Of a stretch of 64,000 nt of DNA, positions 33,443-42,234 are shown one piece after another (within the stretch, counting starts at the first letter, position 1; each line of letters opens with the position of its first letter). The translations under genes were made by a program, and so were the position numbers. Where the stretch lies: NCBI GenBank assembly GCA_027486765.1, contig JAIXOO010000043.1, forward strand, positions 1 through 64,000, given 5' to 3'. The notes below the pieces were generated by a model that had not been told where the DNA came from, did not search any database, and worked only from the letters and a program-made list of their open reading frames with translations. Source of the DNA: Saprospiraceae bacterium. GTDB taxonomy: Bacteria > Bacteroidota > Bacteroidia > Chitinophagales > Saprospiraceae.

Positions 33443-33913
33443 TTAGGCCGCTTTTTTAGCTGTTTTAAAAGCCTTTTTCGAGGTTTTACGCTCGGCCTTT
33501 GCTGTTTTTAAGTTGGCATCCAAACTTGCTTTCGCTTTGTCTTTGCCTTCTTTTTTCTTCAGTTTTTTAAAGGCTTTTTTCAACTCTTCCACTTGTTCGA
33601 TCGCAGTAACCCATTGCTTTTTTAGCGCTTTGATCTTCAGCTTGATGGCCTCCAATTTTGCTTTTGAGCTAGCTTTGGCTTTTGCCTTCTCTTTTTTTGC
33701 CTTCGCTTTTGCATTTACTGCATCTGGAGTTGGCGAAACTGGTGCAGTCAAATTGGCTTTTGCCTTGGTTGAAGCTCCAGCTTTAGGGCTATTTACTTTT
33801 GCAACAGGTTTTTTGGCTTCTTTTGGTTTGGTAGAAGCACCCTTTTTGCGGTCAGGACTAACATTATTTGCTTGGGTATCCTGAGTGGGTTCCATTACCT
33901 TTTTCTTTCCCAT
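33443..33913 (-). CDS. Lys/Ala-rich, histone H1-like protein
   Basis: 156 residues, about one third lysine and one quarter alanine. Residues 1-75 are a low-complexity basic stretch (KKPVAKVNSPKAGASTKAKA), and residues about 80-156 form a predicted long helix or coiled coil (LEAIKLKIKALKKQWVTAIE). Such proteins bind nucleic acid by charge, resembling bacterial histone H1-like proteins, but no defined family is recognised. Convergent with nothing close; the frame is supported by its strongly biased composition in only one strand and frame. Confidence 0.65.
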   Translation of the reverse strand: MGKKKVMEPTQDTQANNVSPDRKKGASTKPKEAKKPVAKVNSPKAGASTKAKANLTAPVSPTPDAVNAKAKAKKEKAKAKASSKAKLEAIKLKIKALKKQWVTAIEQVEELKKAFKKLKKKEGKDKAKASLDANLKTAKAERKTSKKAFKTAKKAA

Positions 33914-34031
33914 TAAAAATAGACTTTTACAAAGAATTAAACAATAGTTTACATTAAGTTAACACAAAGGTAAATGGAAAAAACCAAGAAGTAAATACCC
34001 CACTAAAAACTTAACATTGGAATTCAATGCT

Positions 34032-35468
34032 TTACTGTACCAATAGCTTGTTGTGCCAAATTCCTTGTGCAGAAAGCAGTTGTACCGAATAGATCCCTTT
34101 AGCCAATCCCCGCAAGGGAATATCCAGATAGGGATTGTTGATGTTGCTGCGGAAAATAATTTGTCCTTGCAGATTGGATACTACTACCTGGCCTGACTGG
34201 GGTAAACCCTCCAAGCGAGTAAACTCACGTGCTGGATTGGGGTACATGCGCACTGGTAAAGTGGGTAAATCCCTCGTACCTGTGGCAATTTGGGCCTGCA
34301 CCCCTGCAAAGAAAACCACCGCCTGAAGTACAGCAGGTTGTACACATTGACCATGATTTGCAGTGCTTAGTACGTCGACTGCTTTTACGTCTTTAGCGCC
34401 TCGCACTTGCATAATCGAGTCTGCCAACACACTATTCCGGTAGGTTACCTGGTCATCGGCTTTGCAATAAAACATCCGCGTAGGTGCCTTTGGTGTCCAA
34501 TCGTATACATCATTGTCGCGCATGGCCAACAAGAAAGGGTGATTCGGATTCTTGGAAATATTCTCCAACAAACTATCCTGAAACATCAAGCGAGAAATGG
34601 GTTTGCCGTGGCGTTTGCTCAAGGTATCGATCAACATTTGATTGAGGTCAGACAATCCAATTTCATGCCGATAAAACCGCATAGCCATGTCGGCATAGGG
34701 TTGTTTGAGCAGTTTTTCAATGTTGTCGTGTATCTTGTACATCTGGTTGTACGACAGCGCGACCCAGGCCGTATAACCTACATAATTATAAGGTTCATCA
34801 CTGGTTAAACGTTTGAAGGTTTCGCCGGAAATGCTGTAAGGGCCCGACAAGTGAGCAGCAGCACTCACCGGGAAAATTTGGCTGTAATTGCGTTCCAGTT
34901 CCCGATGCAAAGCCATTGAAGCATGCCCTCCTTGGGAATAACCCGTCAAAAAGAGTTGCCCGTTGAGCGGGAATTTTAGTTTTTCGGCAAACTCCTGGGT
35001 GGCATACAGCAAGTCGATGGCAGCGCTGGCCTCGGTGGCGGCATGTACATAAGGATGGAAGCCGCGAGATTCTCCCAGTCCCAAATAATCTGGGGCGATG
35101 GCAACATACCCCAAAGCGGCACCCACTCCAGCCAATTCCCAGCCACCTCGGCGCTCAGAAGGCACATCACTGGGGCCGTTTACGGTACCATGCTGGTAAC
35201 ACAGCAGCGGCAGTGCCTTATTTTCCACATCAGGAAACACCACCAATCCCGTAGCAGTATCTGGCTTGCCGTCGATCCCGGTAGTGAGGTACCAAACTTT
35301 GTAGGTAGTAATGCTGTACTGCACAAAAGGGCCGTAGGTCAGTGCCAATTCGTTTTTGGTGATGGCACCCATGGGGCGGGTTTTGATCAGGCGATTTTGG
35401 GCTTGTGTCACAGTGGTCAAAAGCAGGACACCAAAGATCAGGTTTAAAATGAGTAATGTTTTTTTCAT
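34032..35468 (-). CDS. Secreted lipase-like alpha/beta hydrolase with T9SS type A tail
   Basis: About 478 residues. A signal peptide (KTLLILNLIFGVLLLTTVTQAQ) is placed at the N-terminus by ATG 35468; 35477 or 35495 are longer alternatives. The hydrolase domain (about 50-385) has the nucleophile elbow TGYSQGGH (Ser about 185) and a late His in STANHGQC, like secretory lipases and related prolyl-peptidase-fold enzymes. The last 75 residues (VRMYPNPAREFTRLEG, VVVSNLQGQIIF, GLAKGIYSVQLLS) are a T9SS type A sorting domain. The enzyme should act on esters or acylated substrates at the cell surface. Confidence 0.87.
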   Translation of the reverse strand: MKKTLLILNLIFGVLLLTTVTQAQNRLIKTRPMGAITKNELALTYGPFVQYSITTYKVWYLTTGIDGKPDTATGLVVFPDVENKALPLLCYQHGTVNGPSDVPSERRGGWELAGVGAALGYVAIAPDYLGLGESRGFHPYVHAATEASAAIDLLYATQEFAEKLKFPLNGQLFLTGYSQGGHASMALHRELERNYSQIFPVSAAAHLSGPYSISGETFKRLTSDEPYNYVGYTAWVALSYNQMYKIHDNIEKLLKQPYADMAMRFYRHEIGLSDLNQMLIDTLSKRHGKPISRLMFQDSLLENISKNPNHPFLLAMRDNDVYDWTPKAPTRMFYCKADDQVTYRNSVLADSIMQVRGAKDVKAVDVLSTANHGQCVQPAVLQAVVFFAGVQAQIATGTRDLPTLPVRMYPNPAREFTRLEGLPQSGQVVVSNLQGQIIFRSNINNPYLDIPLRGLAKGIYSVQLLSAQGIWHNKLLVQ

Positions 35469-35485
35469 GGGCTTCATGAATTTAG

Positions 35486-36478
35486 TTAAAGGCAAATTAG
35501 TTGTTGATGAAAAATGGATTTTTCAGATGAAAAGTCCAATGTGGGATACTTACTTTCCAAACGTGTAATGTACTCAAGTTGTTGATGTAAAAATGTTTGA
35601 TGAGTGACAGTATCTGGATGCAGGGGGCGATGTTGAACCGCTCGATGTAGTTTTTCCAGCTCCTGAATTTGTATTTGGGTTGCTGCATCGAAAAATGCGT
35701 TTTGGAAATAGTCCCAAATGTAATCAGTAGCCTGGGCGTTAGGGTGAGCCAGGTCTTCGGCATAAAAACGATAATCCCGCAAGTCATCCATCAGCAGTTC
35801 ATAAGCTGGGAAATAATAAACCTGGGCGAAAGAACGACACAATTGTTCCGTGGCCAATAACAAAGTAGCCTTGCTGCGGGCATTTTCCACGATGCCCTCA
35901 CGCAGATAGCGAACAGGGCTTACGGTAATGATCACTTTTAACTCGGGACGTACCTCGAAACACGCTTCAAGAGCGGTACCGAGTGCCTCCACCGTTTCGA
36001 CCAGGTCCATCCTTCGCCGCTGAAAGTTATGCCCAGGTAGCTTGTGACAGTTGGAAACGATGCGTTTTTCCGCCAAATGATCCCACACATTAGCCGTACC
36101 CAAGGTCAAAATCAATACGTTTGCTTTTTGAAATTGAGCATGCGCAGCTCGCTGGGCCGATTCAATTCCAGTGAGGGCCTGATCAGAGGAAGGAGCCGAA
36201 AAACTTCCGTGGTGGTCAAAGCTATGCCAAAGCCCTTGGTATTCAAACAAATCAGCCACTTGGTAGGCTTTGGGTAGGCGTGATCTGGTCAAACTCAGCG
36301 CAACAGCGGAAGGATTAAACACAATACCCAGAGGATTGTAAAAACTCGAAAATTTACGCGCTGCCAAGCGTTGACCCATTTGTTCAACAAAACAAGAGCC
36401 AATGCCCAGAAAGTGATCGGCATAGCTCAATTGAAAAGGATAAACAGGAGGAGGCAAAACGCTCCGAAAGTGCTCCAT
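35486..36478 (-). CDS. GSCFA-family protein
   Basis: About 330 residues. The name-giving motif appears as GIGSCFVEQMG near residue 25, with LILTLGTANVW, ITVSPVRYLREGIVENARS and LAHPNAQATDYIWDYF further on. The family is almost restricted to Bacteroidota and resembles SGNH hydrolases with a catalytic Ser in GSC and a late Asp/His (DLAHPN). The substrate is unknown. ATG 36478 gives the normal start; a longer frame to 36550 adds 24 unrelated residues. It precedes the lipase-like gene, whose first possible start overlaps its stop by 10 bp. Confidence 0.85.
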   Translation of the reverse strand: MEHFRSVLPPPVYPFQLSYADHFLGIGSCFVEQMGQRLAARKFSSFYNPLGIVFNPSAVALSLTRSRLPKAYQVADLFEYQGLWHSFDHHGSFSAPSSDQALTGIESAQRAAHAQFQKANVLILTLGTANVWDHLAEKRIVSNCHKLPGHNFQRRRMDLVETVEALGTALEACFEVRPELKVIITVSPVRYLREGIVENARSKATLLLATEQLCRSFAQVYYFPAYELLMDDLRDYRFYAEDLAHPNAQATDYIWDYFQNAFFDAATQIQIQELEKLHRAVQHRPLHPDTVTHQTFLHQQLEYITRLESKYPTLDFSSEKSIFHQQLICL

Positions 36479-36592
36479 TTTGCTGCATTTGGTGGCTTCC
36501 ACAAATGAATTCGTAGGTTTTTTGCCAATTGACTCAACAATTTTATTCAATTTATCGTAAATTTCCTCGCCAAAATCATTGATAAACTGCTA

Positions 36593-37921
36593 ATGAGCCT
36601 ATTTGATCGACTGTTCAGAGCTTCCAATACAGGTGTTTCCTCAACCCAATTGGACATAAAGTTTGGCCGGTATTCGGATTCTTACAAAACTCCGCTGAAT
36701 TATCAGGCCTGGGAACAGTCACTGGCATTGTTTGAAGAAGACAAATACCTCGATGCCTACCGTGCATTTTTTCAGTACCTGCGCGATGAGCGGGAAGACA
36801 ATGTCCGTTGGTGGACCGAGGATGGGATCCTGCGTTTTGAATTGTATCAGGGATCAAAAAAAATAACTGGCTACGCCAACGAAGCAAAATTTCAGGCTGA
36901 ATCCAGAATCGCTTATTCGGAAGCGCTGAATGTTGGGTTCATGCGGCGGCTCATTGAGCGCAATTTTATCTTACAGTTCAGTCGTTTTGCCCTCGATCCC
37001 GAGAACAACCTGACGATTCTTTTTGACACGCCCAAAGTAGATGCTTCGCCCCACAAGTTGTACATCGCACTGCGCGAACTGGCGATCAATGCAGACAAGC
37101 AGGATGACTTACTACTGGATGAATTTAAAATGCTGCAAGCGGTGGAAGCAGATCACTTGCAGGAAATTCCACTCTTGGAAAAAGAAGCCAAGTATAGATT
37201 TACTCAGGAAGCCATCACCTCCACCCTGCGGGAAGTGCTGGAAGGCCCCCTCAACCGCGAACAGTACCCCGGCGCCATAGCTTATTTGTTGTTGAATCTC
37301 GTGTTTAAACTCGACTACCTGGTCAAACCCGAAGGGTACATGATGGAGGAATTGGAACGCATCCAACGGCAATATTTTACCAAAGACAACAAATCAAACA
37401 TCGATAAAAACCTCCTCTTGGCCAAAGACCTGCAAAAATTGTCGGAACGCCCCAAGGAGGAATTGTTTAAAGAAATGTACCGGGTGCGCAGCACTTTTGG
37501 CATCACTACTCCGGTCACCCATGACAAACTCGTAGCGCTCATAGATACCGAATTGCCCCAAATGGATTGGTATTGTGAAAATGGTTACCTCTCCGTTGCC
37601 ATGTCCATTACGGGTTATATTGTCAGCTCGGGCTTATTCAACTATGCCCTGCCCAAGCCTGACCGCGACCTGCTCCACCTCTACATGCAGATCACGGAGG
37701 GGGAGTATTTTCGTTCGCTGGGTTTCAAAAATGATTTTATAGATGCCAGTACTGGCACCATCAACCGGAGGGCCATTAAACGGGCGATTGATGACATTGT
37801 AGAAGAAAACAAAGCGCTGTTCCCACGGCTTAGCCCTCGTGTGAATGAAGTGGACTTTAGTACTTTGGCTAAATTTTGCCGGACCTACCTCTTAATGATC
37901 AAAAGTTTAGAGTTGAATTAA
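36593..37921 (+). CDS. Hypothetical protein, 442 residues
   Basis: A soluble, mostly helical protein with no signal peptide or membrane helix. An N-terminal part (about 1-160) contains YQAWEQSLALFEEDKYLDA, reminiscent of a single TPR-like helical hairpin, and a strand-rich WWTEDGILRFELYQGSKKI; the C-terminal part (160-442) is long helices. I recall no named family and no catalytic motif is visible. It is divergent from the GSCFA gene (114 bp between the starts) and 62 bp upstream of the Uma2 gene. Confidence 0.65.
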   Translation: MSLFDRLFRASNTGVSSTQLDIKFGRYSDSYKTPLNYQAWEQSLALFEEDKYLDAYRAFFQYLRDEREDNVRWWTEDGILRFELYQGSKKITGYANEAKFQAESRIAYSEALNVGFMRRLIERNFILQFSRFALDPENNLTILFDTPKVDASPHKLYIALRELAINADKQDDLLLDEFKMLQAVEADHLQEIPLLEKEAKYRFTQEAITSTLREVLEGPLNREQYPGAIAYLLLNLVFKLDYLVKPEGYMMEELERIQRQYFTKDNKSNIDKNLLLAKDLQKLSERPKEELFKEMYRVRSTFGITTPVTHDKLVALIDTELPQMDWYCENGYLSVAMSITGYIVSSGLFNYALPKPDRDLLHLYMQITEGEYFRSLGFKNDFIDASTGTINRRAIKRAIDDIVEENKALFPRLSPRVNEVDFSTLAKFCRTYLLMIKSLELN

Positions 37922-37983
37922 TTCACCCACACTTGTGTATTCGACTCAAAACGGTTAACTTGGATCGTGTTTAATCTTTAATC

Positions 37984-38544
37984 ATGACCACAACTCAACC
38001 AATCCGTAGAAAAATATCGGTAGCCCAGTACCACCGCATGGCCGAGACAGGTATCTTGACCGAAGACGACCGGGTTGAGCTATTGAATGGCGAAATAACA
38101 GAAATGAGTCCAATTGGCCCCACCCACACTGCTCATGTTAAAGGAATCAATCGAATCTTGTCAAGATTGCTAGAAGGTTTAGCTGTAGTTGGGGTGCAAG
38201 ATCCCATTTTGTTGAACGATTCGTCCGAACCCATTCCAGATATTTCCATTCTCCGGTGGAGAGCCGATGACTATTTGGAGGCTCACCCAACGCCACAGGA
38301 CGTTTTACTAGTTATCGAAGTTGCCGATAGTTCCGTGACCTTGGATCGAGAGGCGAAACTGCCCATTTATGCCAAAGCAGGTATTGCCGAATATTGGATC
38401 GTCAATATTCCAGGCAAAAAGGTGGAAGTTTACCGCACGCCGATCAACGACTATTATCGGGATGTTTTGATCTGCACCTCGGGTGATTTGATCGACCTCA
38501 AACCTTTTAATTTACAAGTCCAAGTTTCTTCGTTGCTAAAATAA
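37984..38544 (+). CDS. Uma2-family putative endonuclease
   Basis: 186 residues with the pattern of the Uma2 (DUF820) group of PD-(D/E)XK nuclease-fold proteins: N-terminal YHRMAETGILTEDDRVELLN, central PDISILR (catalytic Asp), VLLVIEVADSS with the catalytic Glu and YAKAGIAEYWIVN (Lys at an atypical place). The family is abundant in cyanobacteria and some Bacteroidota and its substrate is not established. It is 62 bp after the hypothetical gene and ends 5 bp before the stop of the convergent TolC-type gene. Confidence 0.85.
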   Translation: MTTTQPIRRKISVAQYHRMAETGILTEDDRVELLNGEITEMSPIGPTHTAHVKGINRILSRLLEGLAVVGVQDPILLNDSSEPIPDISILRWRADDYLEAHPTPQDVLLVIEVADSSVTLDREAKLPIYAKAGIAEYWIVNIPGKKVEVYRTPINDYYRDVLICTSGDLIDLKPFNLQVQVSSLLK

Positions 38545-38549
38545 GAGAT

Positions 38550-39857
38550 TTATTGTCCCATCGCTTTTTCCCAACGCAACTTCGCCACCAGGTAATTGTA
38601 CCAGGCACTCAGCGAATTGTTCTCCGCCTCGCGCAGCGAGAATTCCGTATTCAACAAGTCTGCAAAAAGTAGATTCCCACCAGCATATCTTTCTTTTTCC
38701 AACTCCACAATTTTACGTGCCGTTGCCAGGTTTTGCTGGGCGCTTTGCCATTGTACGACCGCGTTTTGCAGCGCAGTTTGGTTGGAGGCCACTTCGTAAC
38801 CAATGTCCTGGCGAATGCGCTCCAGATTGTGTTGGCTGAGCTGGTTTTGCAACTTCAACACTTCCAGGTTTTTTTGTTTGAGGTTGCCGTCAAACAAAGT
38901 GAAGTTGGTCTGTAAGCCAATGTATACTGCAGGGAACCACTTTTCCCAAACTGCAAAATTATTGCTCAAATGTTGCACCGATCCATTGGCAATGGCACTC
39001 AGGTTGGGACGATACTGTTCCTTAAGGCGTTGCTGATCGAGCAGGTTGATGGCCAGGCGTTGTTCTTCTTCTTTGAGCTCCCAACGCTGACCTGTGCTGG
39101 TAGCCGGGTTTGCCGTCAGGTCATTGGCAGGCGGTGCGATGCTGCCAACCTCCAACGGTGTGTCCAGGGGCAGACCTACGCGGTAGGCTAGGTTTTGGCG
39201 GCTAAGGCTGAGGTTGTTTTTAGCCTGATCCCGGGAGGCTTTACTATTGTCCCTTTCCAATTGGCTACGCTGCCCTTCAATGGGCAATAATGCCCCTACA
39301 TTCAGACGGTTTTGACTGATTTGTAAAAGTGACTCCGAGCGTTTGAGCTTTTCCTCCGCAATGGCCAGTTGCTCTTGCTTCAAAAACACATCGTACCAGG
39401 CTTCGGCAATGGTGAGTCGAAAATTGGCCTTTTGTTTCTCCAAAGTGGCTTCCTGCAACACTCTTTGCCCGTCTGCCCGCAACTGATCGCTACGCAAAGT
39501 GGGGTCGATGAGCGAATAACTGACATTGAGGCCACCAGTAATGTTAAAGACAGTACCAAAGCGCAGTTTTTGATCTTCGCCAGTACCAGCACCGCCGAAT
39601 GCTCCGGCTGGGATGATGGTGGTGGGCAAAACGAGGTTGCTGCGCAATTCACCATTGGCGCTTACAACCGGGCTACGGCGGGCATCAACTTTGTTGCGCT
39701 CCCCCTGGGCAATTTGGACTTGCAAATTTTGATTTTTCAAATCCAAACTATTGCTTTGCCCCAACGTAATGGCCTCCTCCAGGCTAATTACCCTTGGAGA
39801 TTGGGCACAAACAAATAAGGAGATCAAAAAGGATATGGTAAAAAGTAGTGGTTTCAT
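38550..39857 (-). CDS. TolC-family outer-membrane efflux protein
   Basis: About 435 residues. A signal peptide (MKPLLFTISFLISLFVCAQ) at ATG 39857 is followed by the two OEP repeats that form the trimeric barrel and periplasmic alpha tunnel: first repeat ISLEEAITLGQSNSLDLKNQ (about 22-41), second from about 230, with conserved coiled helices. The product is the outer-membrane channel of the tripartite exporter encoded upstream (ATPase, HlyD adaptor, permease), which are read in the same direction. The frame extends to 39950, but those residues lie in the palindrome. Confidence 0.92.
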   Translation of the reverse strand: MKPLLFTISFLISLFVCAQSPRVISLEEAITLGQSNSLDLKNQNLQVQIAQGERNKVDARRSPVVSANGELRSNLVLPTTIIPAGAFGGAGTGEDQKLRFGTVFNITGGLNVSYSLIDPTLRSDQLRADGQRVLQEATLEKQKANFRLTIAEAWYDVFLKQEQLAIAEEKLKRSESLLQISQNRLNVGALLPIEGQRSQLERDNSKASRDQAKNNLSLSRQNLAYRVGLPLDTPLEVGSIAPPANDLTANPATSTGQRWELKEEEQRLAINLLDQQRLKEQYRPNLSAIANGSVQHLSNNFAVWEKWFPAVYIGLQTNFTLFDGNLKQKNLEVLKLQNQLSQHNLERIRQDIGYEVASNQTALQNAVVQWQSAQQNLATARKIVELEKERYAGGNLLFADLLNTEFSLREAENNSLSAWYNYLVAKLRWEKAMGQ

Positions 39858-39859
39858 AA

Positions 39860-39992
39860 GTTGAGAGGTTGAGTAGGTTGAGATGGTTGAGGGAGGTTGA
39901 GGAAGGTTGAGGCTACCGCAGCGACCTAGACCTGATCTTGTCCAAGTCACTGCGGTAGCCTAAACCTTCCTCAACCATCTCAACCTTCCTCT
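39860..39992. repeat. Palindromic element, GGTTGAG-arm family (copy 3)
   Basis: The left arm is many GGTTGAG-type units followed by GGCTACCGCAGCGAC (to 39924). The right arm is GTCACTGCGGTAGCCTAAACC with TTCCTCAACCATCTCAACC (39947-39985). The spacer has GATCTTGTCC. It separates the permease gene (stop at 39994) from the tolC gene inside one operon and is very similar, in the same orientation, to the copy at 41129-41246. Confidence 0.9.
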
Positions 39993-39993
39993 A

Positions 39994-41115
39994 CTACGTT
40001 CTAAATATTGCCGATGGTTCCAATCCAGTAATCCTGCGAATGGCAAACAGGCTGCCAAACAGCGCAATGAATAAGGTAAGCGCTAAAAAACCAAACCGCA
40101 TCCACAGAGGGAATTCAAAAATGGTACCCGCCTGGGCGACTCCGACCTTAAATCCATTGACAAAGAAGTAGCCGATTAAAAAACCAATGATGGCTAAAAT
40201 CATAGCCTGCATCAAGATGAGGCGAATGATGTAGCCGTTGGTAGCCCCAATGGCCTTTAGCGTACCATAATCTCGAATGCGGTCGATGGCCGCAGAGTAC
40301 AACGTCAAGCCAATGATGACAAAGCCCACGATCAGTGCAAATACAATCAAGGTACCAAAAGACAGCGCGATACCACTGGAACTCAATACGGTCAAAATCG
40401 TCTCACGCGTAAAATCTTCACTGGCCCAGGCCCGTACCCCTTTCAGGTTTTGGTTGATGTAAAAAATAACCTGCTCACGGGAAACCTTGGGGTCCCAGCG
40501 CAACAAAAAAGCACTGGCCTGATTGTTGGGGATATTGCCAAGGTAGCGGGCTCTTTCAATGGAGGTAAAAGTGTAAGTCCCGCCAAAGGAACGCACCCCT
40601 TTGGTATTTCCCGCAATGAAGACTTTCTTGCCATTGATCTCAAAATAGTCCCCAATTTTGGCACTACCCAAAGCTTCGCGATCGAATACATCGGTAATGA
40701 CTGCTCCATCTTTAAGCATGTCTGCAGTGGTACCTTCGCTGAGCATCCAGGGGCCACCTGCACATTCGGGGTATTGTACACCAATGAGCACGACCCCGGC
40801 ATTTTTGCCATTGGCAAAACGGGCACCACCTGCAGCCAGCACTATCGGGCTGACCTGAACTACCCCCGGTACACTCGCCAGTTCACGCGCTTTGCGCATG
40901 TCCAAGGTAGCCAGGGAGTTGACGTCATTCGTGGTGTCGTCGACCACCCAGATGTACTGCTGATTGTTGCGCACCAATGCTGACATGGCGTTGGTCAGAA
41001 AGATAAAAATGCCACACTGCTGTCCGATCAGAAAAACCGAAAGGATCACGCCAAAGAGCGCACCCAAAGACTTGGCTTTGTCATAAAGCAAAAAACGAAG
41101 CGCAGTTTTGAACAT
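39994..41115 (-). CDS. FtsX-type ABC transporter permease (DevC/MacB-like)
   Basis: 373 residues. An N-terminal helix (SLGALFGVILSVFLIG) is followed by a periplasmic domain of about 200 residues (about 45-245) and three C-terminal helices (ALIVGFVIIGLTLYSAAI, ILMQAMILAIIGFLIGYFF, FLALTLFIALFGSLF) in the FtsX arrangement, with the coupling motif DYGTLKAIGATNGYI. It acts with the ATPase at 42235-42918 and the HlyD adaptor at 41248-42219. The order ATPase, adaptor, permease, TolC resembles the DevBCA-type exporters; the cargo is unknown. Confidence 0.9.
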   Translation of the reverse strand: MFKTALRFLLYDKAKSLGALFGVILSVFLIGQQCGIFIFLTNAMSALVRNNQQYIWVVDDTTNDVNSLATLDMRKARELASVPGVVQVSPIVLAAGGARFANGKNAGVVLIGVQYPECAGGPWMLSEGTTADMLKDGAVITDVFDREALGSAKIGDYFEINGKKVFIAGNTKGVRSFGGTYTFTSIERARYLGNIPNNQASAFLLRWDPKVSREQVIFYINQNLKGVRAWASEDFTRETILTVLSSSGIALSFGTLIVFALIVGFVIIGLTLYSAAIDRIRDYGTLKAIGATNGYIIRLILMQAMILAIIGFLIGYFFVNGFKVGVAQAGTIFEFPLWMRFGFLALTLFIALFGSLFAIRRITGLEPSAIFRT

Positions 41116-41128
41116 GATTTCTATTTGT

Positions 41129-41246
41129 GGTTGAGGAAGGTTGAGAAGGTTGAGAAGGTTGAGGCTACCGCAGCGACGTTGACGCGATCTTGTCCATGTC
41201 GCTGCGGTAGCCTAAACCTTCTCAACCTTCCTCAACCTGCTCAACA
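41129..41246. repeat. Palindromic element, GGTTGAG-arm family (copy 4)
   Basis: Left arm GGTTGAGGAAGGTTGAGAAG... ending GGCTACCGCAGCGAC, right arm GTCGCTGCGGTAGCCTAAACC with TTCTCAACCTTCCTCAACC; spacer contains GATCTTGTCC. It separates the HlyD gene (stop at 41248) from the permease gene (start at 41115). A pair with copy 3 lies on both sides of the permease gene in direct orientation. Confidence 0.9.
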
Positions 41247-41247
41247 T

Positions 41248-42219
41248 TTACTGATCCAATTCAATGACACATTCTACCCGGCTACCGATGAGCACTTTGC
41301 TGTTGTCGTCAAGGCGTACGTGAACTTCGCGCACCCGGCGGTCTTCCAGGTTGTCGGCCCGGTCGGAAAACAGCGACTTCTGTTTGAGGTATGCTCCGGT
41401 AAACACCACGGTACCGCGTGCCAGAATATTGCTTTCGCCCTGTGGACGGAGGTAGGCTTTGTTGCCATTTTTGACCCGGAGCGCAAACAATTCATCTATT
41501 TCACCAACGGCCAGATAGGCACCATCTTTGGCAAATTCGCCCAAGATCGTTTCGGTACCAATGTAATTTCCTGGTTTCACATCGCAAGAGAGGAAGGTAC
41601 CCGTCAGAGGTGCCCGCAGGCTTTTTTTGCCCAATTGAGTCTGGCTCAGACCGATGTCGGCCCGCAGTTCTTCCAATCTTGCCTCCTGTTGTTGGATGTT
41701 TGCTTGCTGCGCAGCGATTTGTTTTTGCAAATCTTCTACACTAAAGCGGCTATCATCCACACTTTGCTGGGTAGCAGCATTGCCTTGGAGGAGTTTGAGG
41801 TTGCGTTCGTAGGTATTCTGGGCGTTGGCCAGTTTTACTTTGATGGATTCCAGGTTGGCTTTGGTCGCAGTGATGGAGGCCTGCTGGGTTTTGATGCGAC
41901 TTTGGGTCTGATGCAATTGGGCGTTTTCAATTGACGATTCGAGGACCACCAATACATCTCCTTTTTTAACCCGGGCATTTTCAGCAAACAAGACCTCCTT
42001 GACAAAACCTGCTGTTTCTACATTGATGCTGATGATTTTGCCTTCGGGTTCGATGCGGGCAACGCCCACCACTTCTTTGACCTTCATGGTGGAATCGAGG
42101 GGGACTTCAGTTGAGGTCAGCGGCTCTTTTTCCGCAGCAGCGGAGTTCGCTTCTTTTTTATCCCCACAACTGCTCAATACTCCGAATAGGGAGATGAAAA
42201 ATAGATGTTTGGTTTTCAT
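41248..42219 (-). CDS. HlyD/MFP-family periplasmic adaptor lipoprotein
   Basis: 323 residues. The start MKTKHLFFISLFGVLSSCGD has a lipobox with Cys18, so the adaptor is probably a lipoprotein. A biotinyl-lipoyl-like half (KVKEVVGVARIEPEGKIISI, about 46-65), a long coiled hairpin (about 110-200), a second lipoyl half (SLRAPLTGTFLSCDVKPG) and a beta-barrel follow. Adaptors of this kind connect the inner-membrane ABC transporter to a TolC channel. It lies 15 bp after the ATPase gene and 132 bp before the permease gene, with a palindrome in between. Confidence 0.92.
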   Translation of the reverse strand: MKTKHLFFISLFGVLSSCGDKKEANSAAAEKEPLTSTEVPLDSTMKVKEVVGVARIEPEGKIISINVETAGFVKEVLFAENARVKKGDVLVVLESSIENAQLHQTQSRIKTQQASITATKANLESIKVKLANAQNTYERNLKLLQGNAATQQSVDDSRFSVEDLQKQIAAQQANIQQQEARLEELRADIGLSQTQLGKKSLRAPLTGTFLSCDVKPGNYIGTETILGEFAKDGAYLAVGEIDELFALRVKNGNKAYLRPQGESNILARGTVVFTGAYLKQKSLFSDRADNLEDRRVREVHVRLDDNSKVLIGSRVECVIELDQ

Positions 42220-42234
42220 GATATTGAAACTAGG

